Shown: positions 7,901 through 15,277, counted from the first letter of the stretch. The stretch: DNA of 37,486 nt from Planctomycetales bacterium (GCA_007119795.1 SKOZ01000074.1:1-37486), one strand, 5' to 3'. Notes: a model not told the origin generated them from the sequence alone. Numbers and translations: made by a program.

Positions 7901-8147
7901 CCGTCTGCCGCGGGTCTACCTCGAGCCGGCGGCGTCCGGGTCCGAGGAGGACGAGGCGCCGCCGCGGGTCGAACCGGCGACCCTCCCCGCCTCCGCGCGG
8001 CAGAAGAGCTTCGCCGAGATCGAGCTGCCCCTCTCGGCCGAGCAGGCCGCCGCCGAGGCGCGCCGCTGCCTGCGCTGCGATCTGCGGTTCACCCGCAGCC
8101 CGAATGAACCCGCCCTTTGCTCCACTGCGGAGGATGGACCGGTATGA
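4908..8147 (+). CDS. NuoF::GltD fusion flavoprotein (NAD(P)H-linked, multi-cofactor)
   Basis: 1079 aa. The ATG at 4908 has AAAGGA at 4897-4902; an ATG at 4884 lacks a good ribosome site. Domains in order: thioredoxin-like [2Fe-2S] (~25-85; CAETAC and CHGFC); NuoF FMN/NADH domain (~180-370; GRGGGGFPTG, CNADEGDPGAY, GAGAFVCGEETAL); SLBB (~375-415); NuoF [4Fe-4S] (~470-530; CGKCFTC with a later TMCG); GltD/Nfn-type Fe-S domain (~564-640; CQSAC, CARVCDRQCERHC); FAD Rossmann fold (VVGAGPAGLAAA, ~660); NAD(P) fold (VGIVGGGNSA, ~789); FAD-closing motif (GVFAGGDL, ~956); terminal CLRC. It could take electrons from one nicotinamide nucleotide at the NuoF end and exchange with another at the GltD end, as in Nfn or HydB-type bifurcating enzymes. 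Direction and bifurcation are inference. A 22-residue internal duplication is described separately. Its stop overlaps the next start (ATGA). Confidence 0.92.
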   Translation: MPRLASTGQLRRLRQMLLDDRDRRELHLTICAETACRASGSATTLQAVQGYLLQHDLVDRIALHATGCHGFCEMGPTVLVEPQQAFYVQVRIEHVPEIIEAALEGTFVEHLLYRDPHSGRNCYHRGEIPFFKHQQRTILGMSQRIDPARIQDYVLHGGYAALEKALDRGEPGWVIDEVLRSGLRGRGGGGFPTGRKWEMLARQRGDRGKFLVCNADEGDPGAYMDRSLLEGNPHSIVEGMLLGAYATGATEGIVYVRSEYPLASQHLQVALHQAREFGLLGRNILGTDFHFDIQMMRGAGAFVCGEETALIHSVEGKMGEPRQRPPFPIEKGIEGKPTAINNVETWANIPVIISQGAEQFAAIGTEGNSGTKIFSLVGKIKNTGLVEVPMGMTIGQVVHDIGGGPAGKAKIKAVQTGGPSGGCIPAERFDLPIDYDTLARAGSIMGSGGMIVMDENTCMVDVAKYFMNFLRDESCGKCFTCRKGTQRMYEILDEITRGRGTPEHVSLLEELALAVKDTTMCGLGQTAANPVLSTLRHFRQEYERHVLDKRCDAFVCTDLVGAPCQSACPLETEAWRYVALVEKGRYEEAYQVIREANPLPSICARVCDRQCERHCQLGAMGADPVAVRALKRFITERVDPSCYRPPARGTAGVSRPAVAVVGAGPAGLAAAHELAQRGYRVTLFEAEGEPGGMLLSCIPAYRLPREVLRKEIQSLLRENVSVRCGTVLGRDITLESLFAEGFRAVFLGIGASKSWRLDLAGEELAGVCSSMEFLKAFNLRGEEWAGGNVGIVGGGNSAVDAARVAMRQPHVQSVRLLYRRTERDMPAFAEEIEAALEEGIELETLVSPVKIRYIEAAIREGVKVETMVSPVRIHARDGRLVGIECVRNRLGAMDASGRRRPVPIPGSEFTLSLNTLIVAIGERPDSEPLAAMGLEVARDGRLMVDRETLAASREGVFAGGDLVTGPSTVVDAIAAGRRAAHAIDRYLQGLPLRQPPEIRLPRVYLEPAASGSEEDEAPPRVEPATLPASARQKSFAEIELPLSAEQAAAEARRCLRCDLRFTRSPNEPALCSTAEDGPV
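7401..7532 (+). repeat. 66-bp in-frame tandem duplication inside the GltD-like domain
   Basis: Two adjacent 66-nt units (7401-7466 and 7467-7532) each encode 22 residues of the form I-E-A-A-x2-E-G-x3-E-T-x-V-S-P-V-x-I, with 13 of 22 residues identical. Related GltD-type proteins have a single such segment here, just after the second Rossmann motif. The frame is kept and the copies have drifted apart, so this is not a recent slip or an assembly artefact. Confidence 0.8.
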
Positions 8148-8842
8148 TCCCCCTCTACATCAACGGTCTGGCGGTCTCCATCGAAGAGGGGAGCACCCTC
8201 CTCGAGGCCGCGCAGTTCCTCGGATTCCCCATTCCCACCCTATGCCACATGGAAGGGCTCTCGCCGGCCGGCGCCTGCCGGTTGTGCGTGGTGGAAATCG
8301 GCGAGGGTCCCCAGGCACGTCTGGTCTCGTCCTGCACGTACCCGGCCCAGCCGGGTATGAAGGTGTGGACGGCCTCGAACCGCGTGCTGCGCGCCCGTCG
8401 GATGGTGCTGGAGTTGCTCCTGGGGTCCTGCCCGCAGTCGAAGACCATCCAGGACCTGGCCTCGGCCCACGGCGTGCGGCGGCAGCGCTTCCGCCAGGAG
8501 CAGGAGAGCTGCATCCTCTGCGGCCGCTGCGTGCGGATGTGCCGCGAGCAGATGATGGCCGGGGCCATCGGTTTCCGGGGGCGCGGCGCCGGGCGGAGCA
8601 TCGGTGCGCCCTTCGACGCCACCTCGGAAGAGTGCCGCACCTGCGGCGGGTGCATCTACGTCTGCCCGGCGTGCGAGCTCCGCTGCACGTACACCGAGCC
8701 CGAAAAGGCCGTCTGCGGCGGCTGCGCCAACCTGGCCCCGCCCTGCGCCGAGAAGGCCTCCTTCGACCACATGATGTGTTATATGAACCCCTGCGTCGCC
8801 TGCGAGATCACGCCAGAAACCCAGCCAGGAGTCTCACGCTGA
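8144..8842 (+). CDS. HoxU / NuoG-N-terminal-like iron-sulfur subunit
   Basis: 232 aa. The ATG at 8144 overlaps the upstream stop (ATGA), with GGAGG at 8129-8133. Residues 1-75 are a plant-type [2Fe-2S] ferredoxin with ligands C34-x10-C45-x2-C48-x15-C64. The central region lacks the H-x3-C-x2-C-x5-C motif that holds the His-ligated [4Fe-4S] cluster in HoxU, NuoG and [FeFe] hydrogenases; one SCP remains there. Two [4Fe-4S] motifs then follow: C-x2-C-x2-C-x3-C in CILCGRCVRMC, and a C-rich stretch with CRTCGGCIYVC and several further cysteines. No H-cluster or molybdopterin domain follows, so this is an electron-wiring subunit. It should link the NuoF::GltD flavoprotein to the FMN subunit encoded next, whose start overlaps its stop by one base. 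Confidence 0.88.
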   Translation: MIPLYINGLAVSIEEGSTLLEAAQFLGFPIPTLCHMEGLSPAGACRLCVVEIGEGPQARLVSSCTYPAQPGMKVWTASNRVLRARRMVLELLLGSCPQSKTIQDLASAHGVRRQRFRQEQESCILCGRCVRMCREQMMAGAIGFRGRGAGRSIGAPFDATSEECRTCGGCIYVCPACELRCTYTEPEKAVCGGCANLAPPCAEKASFDHMMCYMNPCVACEITPETQPGVSR

Positions 8843-10434
8843 TGATATCGTCCTTCTCCAAGGTCAACGCCTCGGCAGCCACCTTGACCAAGAACCGCAC
8901 GGAAGGGTCGGTGGTCCCCTCCTCGGGCATGTGCGTCACGTGCGTGGACGGCTGCATCGGCATGTGCGAGATCGGCAAGTCCGCCTACCGCGGCCACGAA
9001 GTGATCTACCCCCAGCCCTTCGGGGTGATCACCACGGCGGGCGAGAAGACCTATCCGGTCGACTACTCCCACTTCAGCATCATGGGAGGCGTTACGGGCG
9101 CCGAGGGCGTCGAGGCCGACAGCGACCGCGCCGTCTTTCCCGCCGTCAACCTGGAAGTGACCTTCGGCCACGACGGAGGGCTCAAGTTCCGCCGGCCGTG
9201 GATCATCCCCGGCATCGGCTCGACGAACGTCGCCAAGAACAACTGGGAGGGGCTGGCCATCGGCGCCGCCCTGGCGGGGACCGGCCTTACGATCGGCGAG
9301 AACGTCGCCGGTATGGATCCCGAGGCGGTGATCAAGAACGGCCGCGTCGTCGACACCGTGGATCTGAAGCGCCGCGTGCAGCTCTACCGGGAGCACCAGC
9401 GGGACGGCTACGGCGCCATCGTCGTGCAGGCGAACATCGAGGATACCCGCCTGGGCGCCCAGGAGTACGCCATCGAGAAGCTGGGGGTGGAGTGCGTGGA
9501 GCTCAAGTGGGGCCAGGGAGCCAAGAACATCGGCGGCGAGGTGAAGATCCGCGAGCTCGACCGGGCCCAATGGCTCCACGAGCGCGGCTACCTGGTGCTG
9601 CCGGACCCGACCGACCCCGAGGTGATCCGCGATTACCAGCGGGGAGCCTTTAAGGAGTTCGAGCGGCATTCCCGCGTGGGCATGGTCACCGAGGAGTCGT
9701 TCGCGCGCCGCGTGGAGGAGCTCCGCAAGGCGGGAGCCAAGTACATCTTCCTCAAGACCGGCGCCTACCGGCCGGTCGACCTGGCCCGGGCCCTCTCCTT
9801 CGCCTCGCGCTACCGGCTCGATCTGCTCACGATCGACGCCGCCGGCGGCGGCACCGGGATGAGCCCCTGGCGGATGATGAACGAATGGGGCGTTCCCCCC
9901 GTCTACCTCCACTCGCTGGTGTACCAGTACGCCCAGCGGCTGGCCGACGCCGGCCGCTATCTCCCCGCGCTGGCGCTGGCCGGGGGATTCTCCTTCGAGG
10001 ACCAGATCTTCAAAGGATTGGCCTTGGGGGCCCCCTGGGTCAAGCTGATCGGCATGGCGCGGGCGCCCATCGCCGCGGCCATGGTGGGCAAGACGATCGG
10101 GCGGAGCATCGACGAAAACCTCATCCCGGTGTACGTGGAACGGTTCGGCCACAGCAAGGACGACATCTTCGTCACCGCCGGTCACCTCCGCCGGGAACTG
10201 GGCGATGAGGAGTTCGCGAAGGTCCCCGCCGGCGCCCTGGGGCTGTATACGTATTACGAGCGGCTCGATCAGGGTCTCCGGCAGCTCATGGCCGGCAGCC
10301 GCAAGTTCGCTCTGGAGCACATCGCCCGCAGCGACCTGGCGGCCTTGACCCGCGAGGCCGCCGAGATCAGCGGCATCCCCTACGTCGCCGAAGTCGATCA
10401 GGCGGAAGTGGACGCGCTGCTGGGATCTCCCTGA
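8842..10434 (+). CDS. Stand-alone FMN glutamate-synthase-like protein (GltB2 type)
   Basis: 530 aa, starting at ATG 8842 in a TGATG overlap with the preceding stop. It corresponds to the central FMN/synthase barrel of glutamate synthase: QGAKNIGGEVK aligns with the QGAKPGEGG motif, and AAGGGTGMSP with the GGTGASP FMN loop. The glutaminase (GATase) domain and the GXGXG domain are absent. The C-x5-C-x4-C ligands of the usual [3Fe-4S] cluster are also missing: the matching stretch (VKLIGMARAPIAAAMVG) has no Cys. Instead there is C-x2-C-x3-C-x3-C near the N terminus (CVTCVDGCIGMC). It could aminate 2-oxoglutarate with free ammonia, or act on another substrate with FMN; this is open. As last gene of the operon it is probably the catalytic end point. 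It overlaps the convergent aminotransferase gene by 37 bp. Confidence 0.88.
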   Translation: MISSFSKVNASAATLTKNRTEGSVVPSSGMCVTCVDGCIGMCEIGKSAYRGHEVIYPQPFGVITTAGEKTYPVDYSHFSIMGGVTGAEGVEADSDRAVFPAVNLEVTFGHDGGLKFRRPWIIPGIGSTNVAKNNWEGLAIGAALAGTGLTIGENVAGMDPEAVIKNGRVVDTVDLKRRVQLYREHQRDGYGAIVVQANIEDTRLGAQEYAIEKLGVECVELKWGQGAKNIGGEVKIRELDRAQWLHERGYLVLPDPTDPEVIRDYQRGAFKEFERHSRVGMVTEESFARRVEELRKAGAKYIFLKTGAYRPVDLARALSFASRYRLDLLTIDAAGGGTGMSPWRMMNEWGVPPVYLHSLVYQYAQRLADAGRYLPALALAGGFSFEDQIFKGLALGAPWVKLIGMARAPIAAAMVGKTIGRSIDENLIPVYVERFGHSKDDIFVTAGHLRRELGDEEFAKVPAGALGLYTYYERLDQGLRQLMAGSRKFALEHIARSDLAALTREAAEISGIPYVAEVDQAEVDALLGSP

Positions 10435-11606
10435 CCACCCATTCCAGGTCCTCGATCGGCCGCCTCAGGGCCCTCGTTCAGGAGCACCTCCATCGCCGCA
10501 GCGACCCCAGCGGCGGTCCGGCGGCGGCTTCCCATCTCGGCGAGGACCAGCTCGACCGCGGCGATCGCCGCCAGGAGATCGGCAGTGTCGATCTCACCCA
10601 TGTGGGCGATGCGGAAGATGCGGCCCTTCAAGGGGCCCTGCCCGCCGGCAAGCTTGACGCCGTAGCCGGTTTCGAGGCGCTCGAGGAAGGCCTTGCCGTC
10701 GATCCCCGGCGGCAGGTAGGCGGCCGTCAGTCCGGCGGCAGGCCGCCTGGCCACCAGCGACAACCCCATCGCCGCGACCGCTGCCTGCGTCGCCCGCGAG
10801 AGCAGCGCCGTGCGGTTCCAGACGGCCTCGATTCCCTCGCGGCGGATCTGCCCCAGGCTCTCGGCGAGGGCCACGATCAGGGGAGTGGCTGGCGTGAAGG
10901 GGGTGTCGGGGCCGGTAAGAGACGCGCGGTACGAGAGCAGGTCGAAATAGAAGGCCTGCCGCTCGATCGATTCGATCCGCCGCCAGGCGGCGGGACTGAC
11001 CGCCAGGAAGGCCAGTCCCGGGGGCGTCATGAGCGCCTTCTGGCCTCCGACGACCAGCACGTCGATTCCCCAGGCGTCGGTGCGGCACTCCATCGCCCCT
11101 ACGCCGCTGATCCCGTCGACGACCAGCAGTGCCGGCCGCCGGGCCACCACGCGGCCGATGGCCTCGATATCGTGCCCCACTGCGGTGCTCGTCTCGCTGA
11201 GCGTGGCGTAGACGGCGACCGCGTCGGGATGGACGTCGAGCAGCCGGGCCACGTCGGCGGCCTCGAAGGGCTCGCCCCAAGCCACTTCATGGCGAACGAC
11301 CTCGATGCCGAACGTCTCGGCGATCTTTCGCCAGCGCTCGGCAAACTTGCCCGATTCCAGGACCAGCGCCTTGCCGCCCCGCGGCACCACGTTGGTCACT
11401 GCCGCCTCCATGGCTCCGCTTCCAGAGGAAGTCAGGACGAGGACCTCGTTCTCGGTTTGGAAGACGTACCTGAGCCCCTCGAGCACTTCGGCCAGCAGGC
11501 GGCGGAAGCCGGCGGTGCGGTGATGGATCAGTTCCCGGGCCATGGCGAGGCGGGCCGCCTCCGGCAGGGGGGTCGGGCCGGGCGTGAGCAGTCGCGTCTT
11601 GGGCAT
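10398..11606 (-). CDS. Class V aminotransferase (alanine-glyoxylate / serine-pyruvate type)
   Basis: 402 aa from the ATG at 11606 (MPKTRLLTPGPTPLP), which matches the usual N terminus of this PLP enzyme family; no clear Shine-Dalgarno sequence is seen. Landmarks: the H-x-R motif HHRTAGFRRLL, the cofactor-binding SSGSGAMEA loop, VVDGISGVGA with the PLP-contacting Asp, and the Schiff-base lysine in VGGQKALMTPPG, about residue 190. Such enzymes transfer amino groups between alanine or serine and glyoxylate or pyruvate in the cytoplasm. The C terminus after MEVLLNE is about 25 residues longer than usual and low in complexity. Its last 37 bp overlap the 3' end of the FMN glutamate-synthase-like gene tail to tail. 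Exact substrate cannot be set from sequence. Confidence 0.92.
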   Translation of the reverse strand: MPKTRLLTPGPTPLPEAARLAMARELIHHRTAGFRRLLAEVLEGLRYVFQTENEVLVLTSSGSGAMEAAVTNVVPRGGKALVLESGKFAERWRKIAETFGIEVVRHEVAWGEPFEAADVARLLDVHPDAVAVYATLSETSTAVGHDIEAIGRVVARRPALLVVDGISGVGAMECRTDAWGIDVLVVGGQKALMTPPGLAFLAVSPAAWRRIESIERQAFYFDLLSYRASLTGPDTPFTPATPLIVALAESLGQIRREGIEAVWNRTALLSRATQAAVAAMGLSLVARRPAAGLTAAYLPPGIDGKAFLERLETGYGVKLAGGQGPLKGRIFRIAHMGEIDTADLLAAIAAVELVLAEMGSRRRTAAGVAAAMEVLLNEGPEAADRGPGMGGQGDPSSASTSA

Positions 11607-11652
11607 CGGTGGGAAAACGAGCGGGGGAAGGCGGCGTGGGAGGGCGCGGGCA

Positions 11653-11686
11653 ACCGGTCTGCCCGCCGGCGGGCGGCGCCGCCGGT
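11653..11686 (-). terminator. GC-rich nested inverted repeats, possible transcription end of the TPR gene
   Basis: A 14-bp perfect palindrome GCCCGCCGGCGGGC (11661-11674) runs into GGCGGCGCCGCC (11672-11683), with outer arms ACCGG (11653-11657) and CCGGT (11682-11686). It lies 48 bp past the TPR gene stop. There is no T-run, so termination would have to be non-canonical. Confidence 0.3.
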
Positions 11687-11733
11687 CCACGAACCGATTA
11701 TCGTTGGCACCCCCCGGCTTGGGAACGGGGCGG

Positions 11734-12495
11734 TCAGCGGAGGGTGGCCGAGGCCCCCCCGACGATGCGCGTGTTGCCGTTGCTGGGCGGGGCCGTCAGG
11801 GTCCGCTGCGGACCGACCGTCGACTGGAGCGCCCCCACCCGCGCAGCCACCGCCGGTTGGAAGCGATCGGCGGCCAGGGCCCGCTGGTAGTTTTCCAGGG
11901 CCTGACCGTAAGAGCCCGACTCCTCACGCAGCCGCCCCAGGGCCACCAGGGCGCGTGTGTGTCCCGAATCCATGGCGAGGGCGGAGAGCAAGTGCTCTTC
12001 CGCGGCGCGGCGGTCGCCGTGCTCCTCCATGAGACGGGCGAGCTCGACTTTCGGCTCGGGCGAGGCCGGACGGCGGTCGGCCCACCCCTGCAAGAGCCGG
12101 AAGGCCTCCTCGCTCCGTCCCTGCTCTGCGAGGAGGACGGCCAGGCCACGGTGGGACTCCCGGTGGTCGGGATCGCGGTCGCGGGCCATGTGGTAGTAGC
12201 GTTCGGCCTGCCGCAGGGTGCCGGGATCGCCGGCCTGGATGCCCTTGCGGTGGTAGGCCGAGGCGAGGTTGTAATAGGCGTCGGCATTCGCGGGGTCGCG
12301 GTACACGGCGCGGTCGAAGTGCTGGATCGCCTCATCGTACCTGGCCTGTTCGAAGAGGCGGACCCCCTCGGCGTTGAGCCCGTGGGCCGCCAATCGTCCG
12401 CAGCCCGACGCCGCCAGGCAGGCCGCGGCCGCCAGGCAGGCCAGCGCCCCGGGGGCGGCACACCGCACGCGTTTCGCATCTACGGTCGTCGACAC
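11734..12495 (-). CDS. TPR-repeat protein with a probable lipoprotein signal
   Basis: 253 aa if it starts at the GTG at 12495. An in-frame ATG at 12618 would add a 41-residue Arg/Gly-rich leader that does not look natural. The N terminus (basic, then LACLAAAACLAASGC) resembles a signal peptide ending in a lipobox, though with Ala rather than Leu at -3. About five tetratricopeptide units follow (for example EGVRLFEQARYDEAIQHFDR and NADAYYNLASAYHRKG). The TPR array indicates a protein-binding scaffold on the outer face of the cytoplasmic membrane or in the periplasm. It follows the LysM gene on the same strand after a 156 bp gap and may share its transcript. No specific partner can be named. 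Confidence 0.8.
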   Translation of the reverse strand: MSTTVDAKRVRCAAPGALACLAAAACLAASGCGRLAAHGLNAEGVRLFEQARYDEAIQHFDRAVYRDPANADAYYNLASAYHRKGIQAGDPGTLRQAERYYHMARDRDPDHRESHRGLAVLLAEQGRSEEAFRLLQGWADRRPASPEPKVELARLMEEHGDRRAAEEHLLSALAMDSGHTRALVALGRLREESGSYGQALENYQRALAADRFQPAVAARVGALQSTVGPQRTLTAPPSNGNTRIVGGASATLR

Positions 12496-12651
12496 GTCCC
12501 TGAAGCCTCGCCGAGAGGAACACCACACGCTGCGCCGTCTATCCGAATCACCCCCCCCGCCACCAGAGAAGGCGGGCTCTACCACGGGGCAGGAGGTTAC
12601 CGAGCCGGCGGGCACCACGCAACCCCGGTTTGCCGGGCAACTGCCGATCGT

Positions 12652-14097
12652 TCAACGGGGGGTCAAGGCGTCGGGCCGGCTAGCGACGTTATCACCGCCT
12701 CCATCTTCGGGGAGGACCAGCCGCATGCCGGGTGTCAGGTAGTCGAAACTGGGGCCGAGCTGCTGGCGGTTGAGCTGATAGATGTCCACCCAACGCGAGG
12801 CGCGGCCCAACTCGTAGCGGGCAATGTCGAAGAGCGTGTCTCCCTGTTCGACCACGTAGACCCGCCCGCCGGCATAACCGCCCGAAGTGCTCGCCGCCGT
12901 GGCGCGCCGCTCCATGGCCTCGCGGTGTTCGGGCCGGGGGCAGAGGTCGGGATACCAGTCGGTGAGTTCTTCCTCCGTGGGGGCCAGGATCGTGTCGCCC
13001 ACCCGCAGGCGGTCGGCGTGGGGGTGCTTCAGCCGGTTGTGCTGGGCCAGGGCCTTGAAGAACGCCCCCGTGCCGTAGAGCCGCTGGGAAATGGTCCAGT
13101 AGCTGTCGTTGGGCCGGACTTCGTACGTCCCGTCGGCGCTGCGGAGGTTTTCGCCCGCCGGTCCTCGCGACGCGGGAACGGCCGCTGCCTGGCCCAGCCC
13201 CGAGGGTGTCGTATAGGACGGGCTCGAGGAGAGCGGCGAGCCAGGAGGGCTTTGCGCGGATGGGCCCGTATAGGAAGGGGAGGCGTACGAAGGGCTGGCG
13301 TAGGAGGGGTTCGGATGGGAGGGGTCCGCATAGGGGGATTCGTCCCTCGACGGTGTGGCAGCGGGCTGACCGTAGCGGCCGGTCGTTCCGGGTGTGTACG
13401 GTTCGTCGACCTCCTGCCTCTGTCCACCCCACGGGGTGTCATGGCGGTGATCCGGTTCGGCCGAGGCGGCGCCGGCGAAGCCGGCGGACGCGCCGCCGGA
13501 CGCCTCCCGCAACGGATGCTCCTGGGCAGCGGCCCGCCCCTCGCCGCGGCCCTCTCCGTAGGGGTCGCCGGCCTCGTTGTCTTCGTAATCGTAGTCGTAG
13601 GCGTTCGCGGGGATCGTTTCAGGGGGCATGTACTGGTCGCCGTAACGCGGGGGAAACGCGGTCGCAGGGGAATACGCGACGCCCGTCTCAGGCGCGTCGG
13701 GGACCTCGTCGTCTCTCGCCGCCGCGGCGCCGCTGGCCCATAGCGGTTCGCCACTCTCCGAGAGGGGGGACTGGTGATCCTGCGGCGCGCCCCCGTCGGG
13801 GTACATCGGGGCCGATGGTGCGTCGTGCTCGCTGCTCGACGGCGCGGTCCAGTAGTCGGCGGTGCGGGGACCTTCATTCGGCGGGGGCGCCGTGCCGGCC
13901 GCGGCGACCAGAACGGTGGGCGAGTCGCGCTCCGCGGCGGGTTCGGTGTCGGCGGCATCGGTCGTGCCTGCGGACGCCTCGGACTCCCGCGATGTGGCGG
14001 GTTCATCGGGCCGCGCCATCTTCCAGGCCAGTGCCGCCACGAGCACGACCAAGAGGGTGCCGATGATGCCGATTCCGATCCTGGCTTCCTTGCCCAT
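12652..14097 (-). CDS. Membrane-anchored protein with two LysM domains
   Basis: 481 aa. GGGAG lies ahead of the ATG at 14097. Residues ~7-26 (IGIGIIGTLLVVLVAALAWK) form one N-terminal membrane helix. A long low-complexity region rich in Pro, Ser, Glu, Asp and Tyr follows (~30-320), including repeats of PSYASPSY type encoded near 13190-13330. At the C terminus are two LysM domains: TYEVRPNDSYWTISQRLYGT (~325-375) and VYVVEQGDTLFDIARYELG (~420-475). LysM domains bind N-acetylglucosamine chains, so the protein probably spans from the membrane to peptidoglycan or another GlcNAc polymer. It lies 123 bp behind rsmH, where ftsL and ftsI are found in most bacteria. The linker resembles a flexible periplasmic spacer. 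Confidence 0.85.
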   Translation of the reverse strand: MGKEARIGIGIIGTLLVVLVAALAWKMARPDEPATSRESEASAGTTDAADTEPAAERDSPTVLVAAAGTAPPPNEGPRTADYWTAPSSSEHDAPSAPMYPDGGAPQDHQSPLSESGEPLWASGAAAARDDEVPDAPETGVAYSPATAFPPRYGDQYMPPETIPANAYDYDYEDNEAGDPYGEGRGEGRAAAQEHPLREASGGASAGFAGAASAEPDHRHDTPWGGQRQEVDEPYTPGTTGRYGQPAATPSRDESPYADPSHPNPSYASPSYASPSYTGPSAQSPPGSPLSSSPSYTTPSGLGQAAAVPASRGPAGENLRSADGTYEVRPNDSYWTISQRLYGTGAFFKALAQHNRLKHPHADRLRVGDTILAPTEEELTDWYPDLCPRPEHREAMERRATAASTSGGYAGGRVYVVEQGDTLFDIARYELGRASRWVDIYQLNRQQLGPSFDYLTPGMRLVLPEDGGGDNVASRPDALTPR

Positions 14098-14220
14098 GAT
14101 CGATCTCCCAGGGACTTGTGGCGGCCGGATACCGAGGGGCCGAGAGTCTCTCGCGGCAATCCGTTGCTCGCCTGTTCGAGGGGTTGTTCAACGCACGGCC
14201 GGGGGCCGTGTTGCCGGCAG

Positions 14221-15111
14221 TCAGCGCCGCTGAGCGGCGCGCAGCCGGGCGCTCCGCGCCCGCGGGTTGCGATCTACTTCCTCGGGCGCGGGCCGCAGAG
14301 GCCGCCGCGCGACTTCCACCAGTCGCTCATCGTCGCGGAAGGCCTCCTTGACGAGACGGTCTTCCAGCGAGTGGAAGCTGATGATCGCCAGCCGCCCACC
14401 GCTACGGAGGCACTCGGGCAGCCGCGCGAGGGCCAGGCGCAACGACTTGGGCTCCTCGTTGACGGCCATCCGCAGGGCCTGAAAGGTCCGCGTGGCCGGA
14501 TGAATCCGCCGCGTGTCGGCCGAGGGCCGAACGGTGCGGCGGATCAGCTCGGCCAACTCGCCGCTGGTGCGGATCGGCTGCCGCCGCCGGCGGGTTACGA
14601 TCGCCTCCGCGATCCTCCGGCTATGCCGCTCCTCGCCGTACTGGAAGATCAAGTCGGCCAGGCTCTTGGCACTCAGACGGTTGACCAGCCGCCAGGCCGG
14701 TTCGCCTTCGGTAGGATCGAATCGCAGGTCGAGCGGTCCGTCGGCCGAAAAGCTGAAACCTCGCGTGGCGTCGGCCAGTTGGTCGCTCGAGAGCCCCAGG
14801 TCGAGGAGGACGCCGTCGACCGCGGTGATTCCCAGCTCTTCGAGGACCTCCGGCAGGTCGCAGTAGTTGGCCTGGGCCAGCCGCCGGGGGACGCCCAGCT
14901 CCATCGCGTCGGTCGCCTCGATCGCGGCGGGGTCTCGGTCCAACCCGATCAGAAGGCCTTCACCGGCCATGCGGGCAGCAATTGCCGCGGCGTGTCCTCC
15001 GCCCCCAATTGTGGCATCGACGTAGACCCCGCCGGGACGGGGCTCCAGCGTGGCGAGGACCTCCTCGAGCATCACGGGAACGTGAATCGGGCGGGTCATG
15101 GAAGCGGGCAT
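14221..15111 (-). CDS. rsmH: 16S rRNA (cytosine-1402-N4)-methyltransferase RsmH
   Basis: 296 aa, typical family length. It makes the N4-methyl group of m4Cm1402 in the ribosomal P site using S-adenosylmethionine. Motifs: HVPVMLEEV near the N terminus, SAM motif I DATIGGGGHA, LLDLGLSSDQL, the family signature HPATRTFQALRMAVN, and ISFHSLEDRLVK. ATG at 15111 and ATG at 15099 (MTRPIHVP) are both possible starts; neither has a clear Shine-Dalgarno sequence. In most bacteria rsmH lies between mraZ and ftsL in the division and cell-wall cluster. Here neither neighbour is present and a LysM protein gene follows. That fits planctomycetes, many of which lack FtsZ and an intact cluster. Confidence 0.95.
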   Translation of the reverse strand: MPASMTRPIHVPVMLEEVLATLEPRPGGVYVDATIGGGGHAAAIAARMAGEGLLIGLDRDPAAIEATDAMELGVPRRLAQANYCDLPEVLEELGITAVDGVLLDLGLSSDQLADATRGFSFSADGPLDLRFDPTEGEPAWRLVNRLSAKSLADLIFQYGEERHSRRIAEAIVTRRRRQPIRTSGELAELIRRTVRPSADTRRIHPATRTFQALRMAVNEEPKSLRLALARLPECLRSGGRLAIISFHSLEDRLVKEAFRDDERLVEVARRPLRPAPEEVDRNPRARSARLRAAQRR

Positions 15112-15277
15112 GGGCAGAACGGTCCCGGAGGAAACGGTGCGCGAGAATCATCGCAACTTCCCCGCCGCCGTCAAGATCGATTCCTCGCAACCGCGAACGA
15201 ATCCTCACGAGGCTTCTCATCATCCTTCTCTGTGTTCTCTCGGTTGCGTAGCGTGCCGCCCTCCCGTTTACGGGCCT

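Noticed and set aside
4908..8842. A bifurcating [FeFe] hydrogenase or formate dehydrogenase
   Set aside because: The NuoE/NuoF/HoxU-like subunits suggest it, but no H-cluster motifs, no molybdopterin domain and no [NiFe] subunit are encoded; the ferredoxin subunit ends at 232 aa.
12496..12618. N-terminal extension of the TPR protein to ATG 12618
   Set aside because: The extension is Gly/Arg/Ser-rich and would place the signal peptide in the interior; GTG 12495 puts it at the N terminus.
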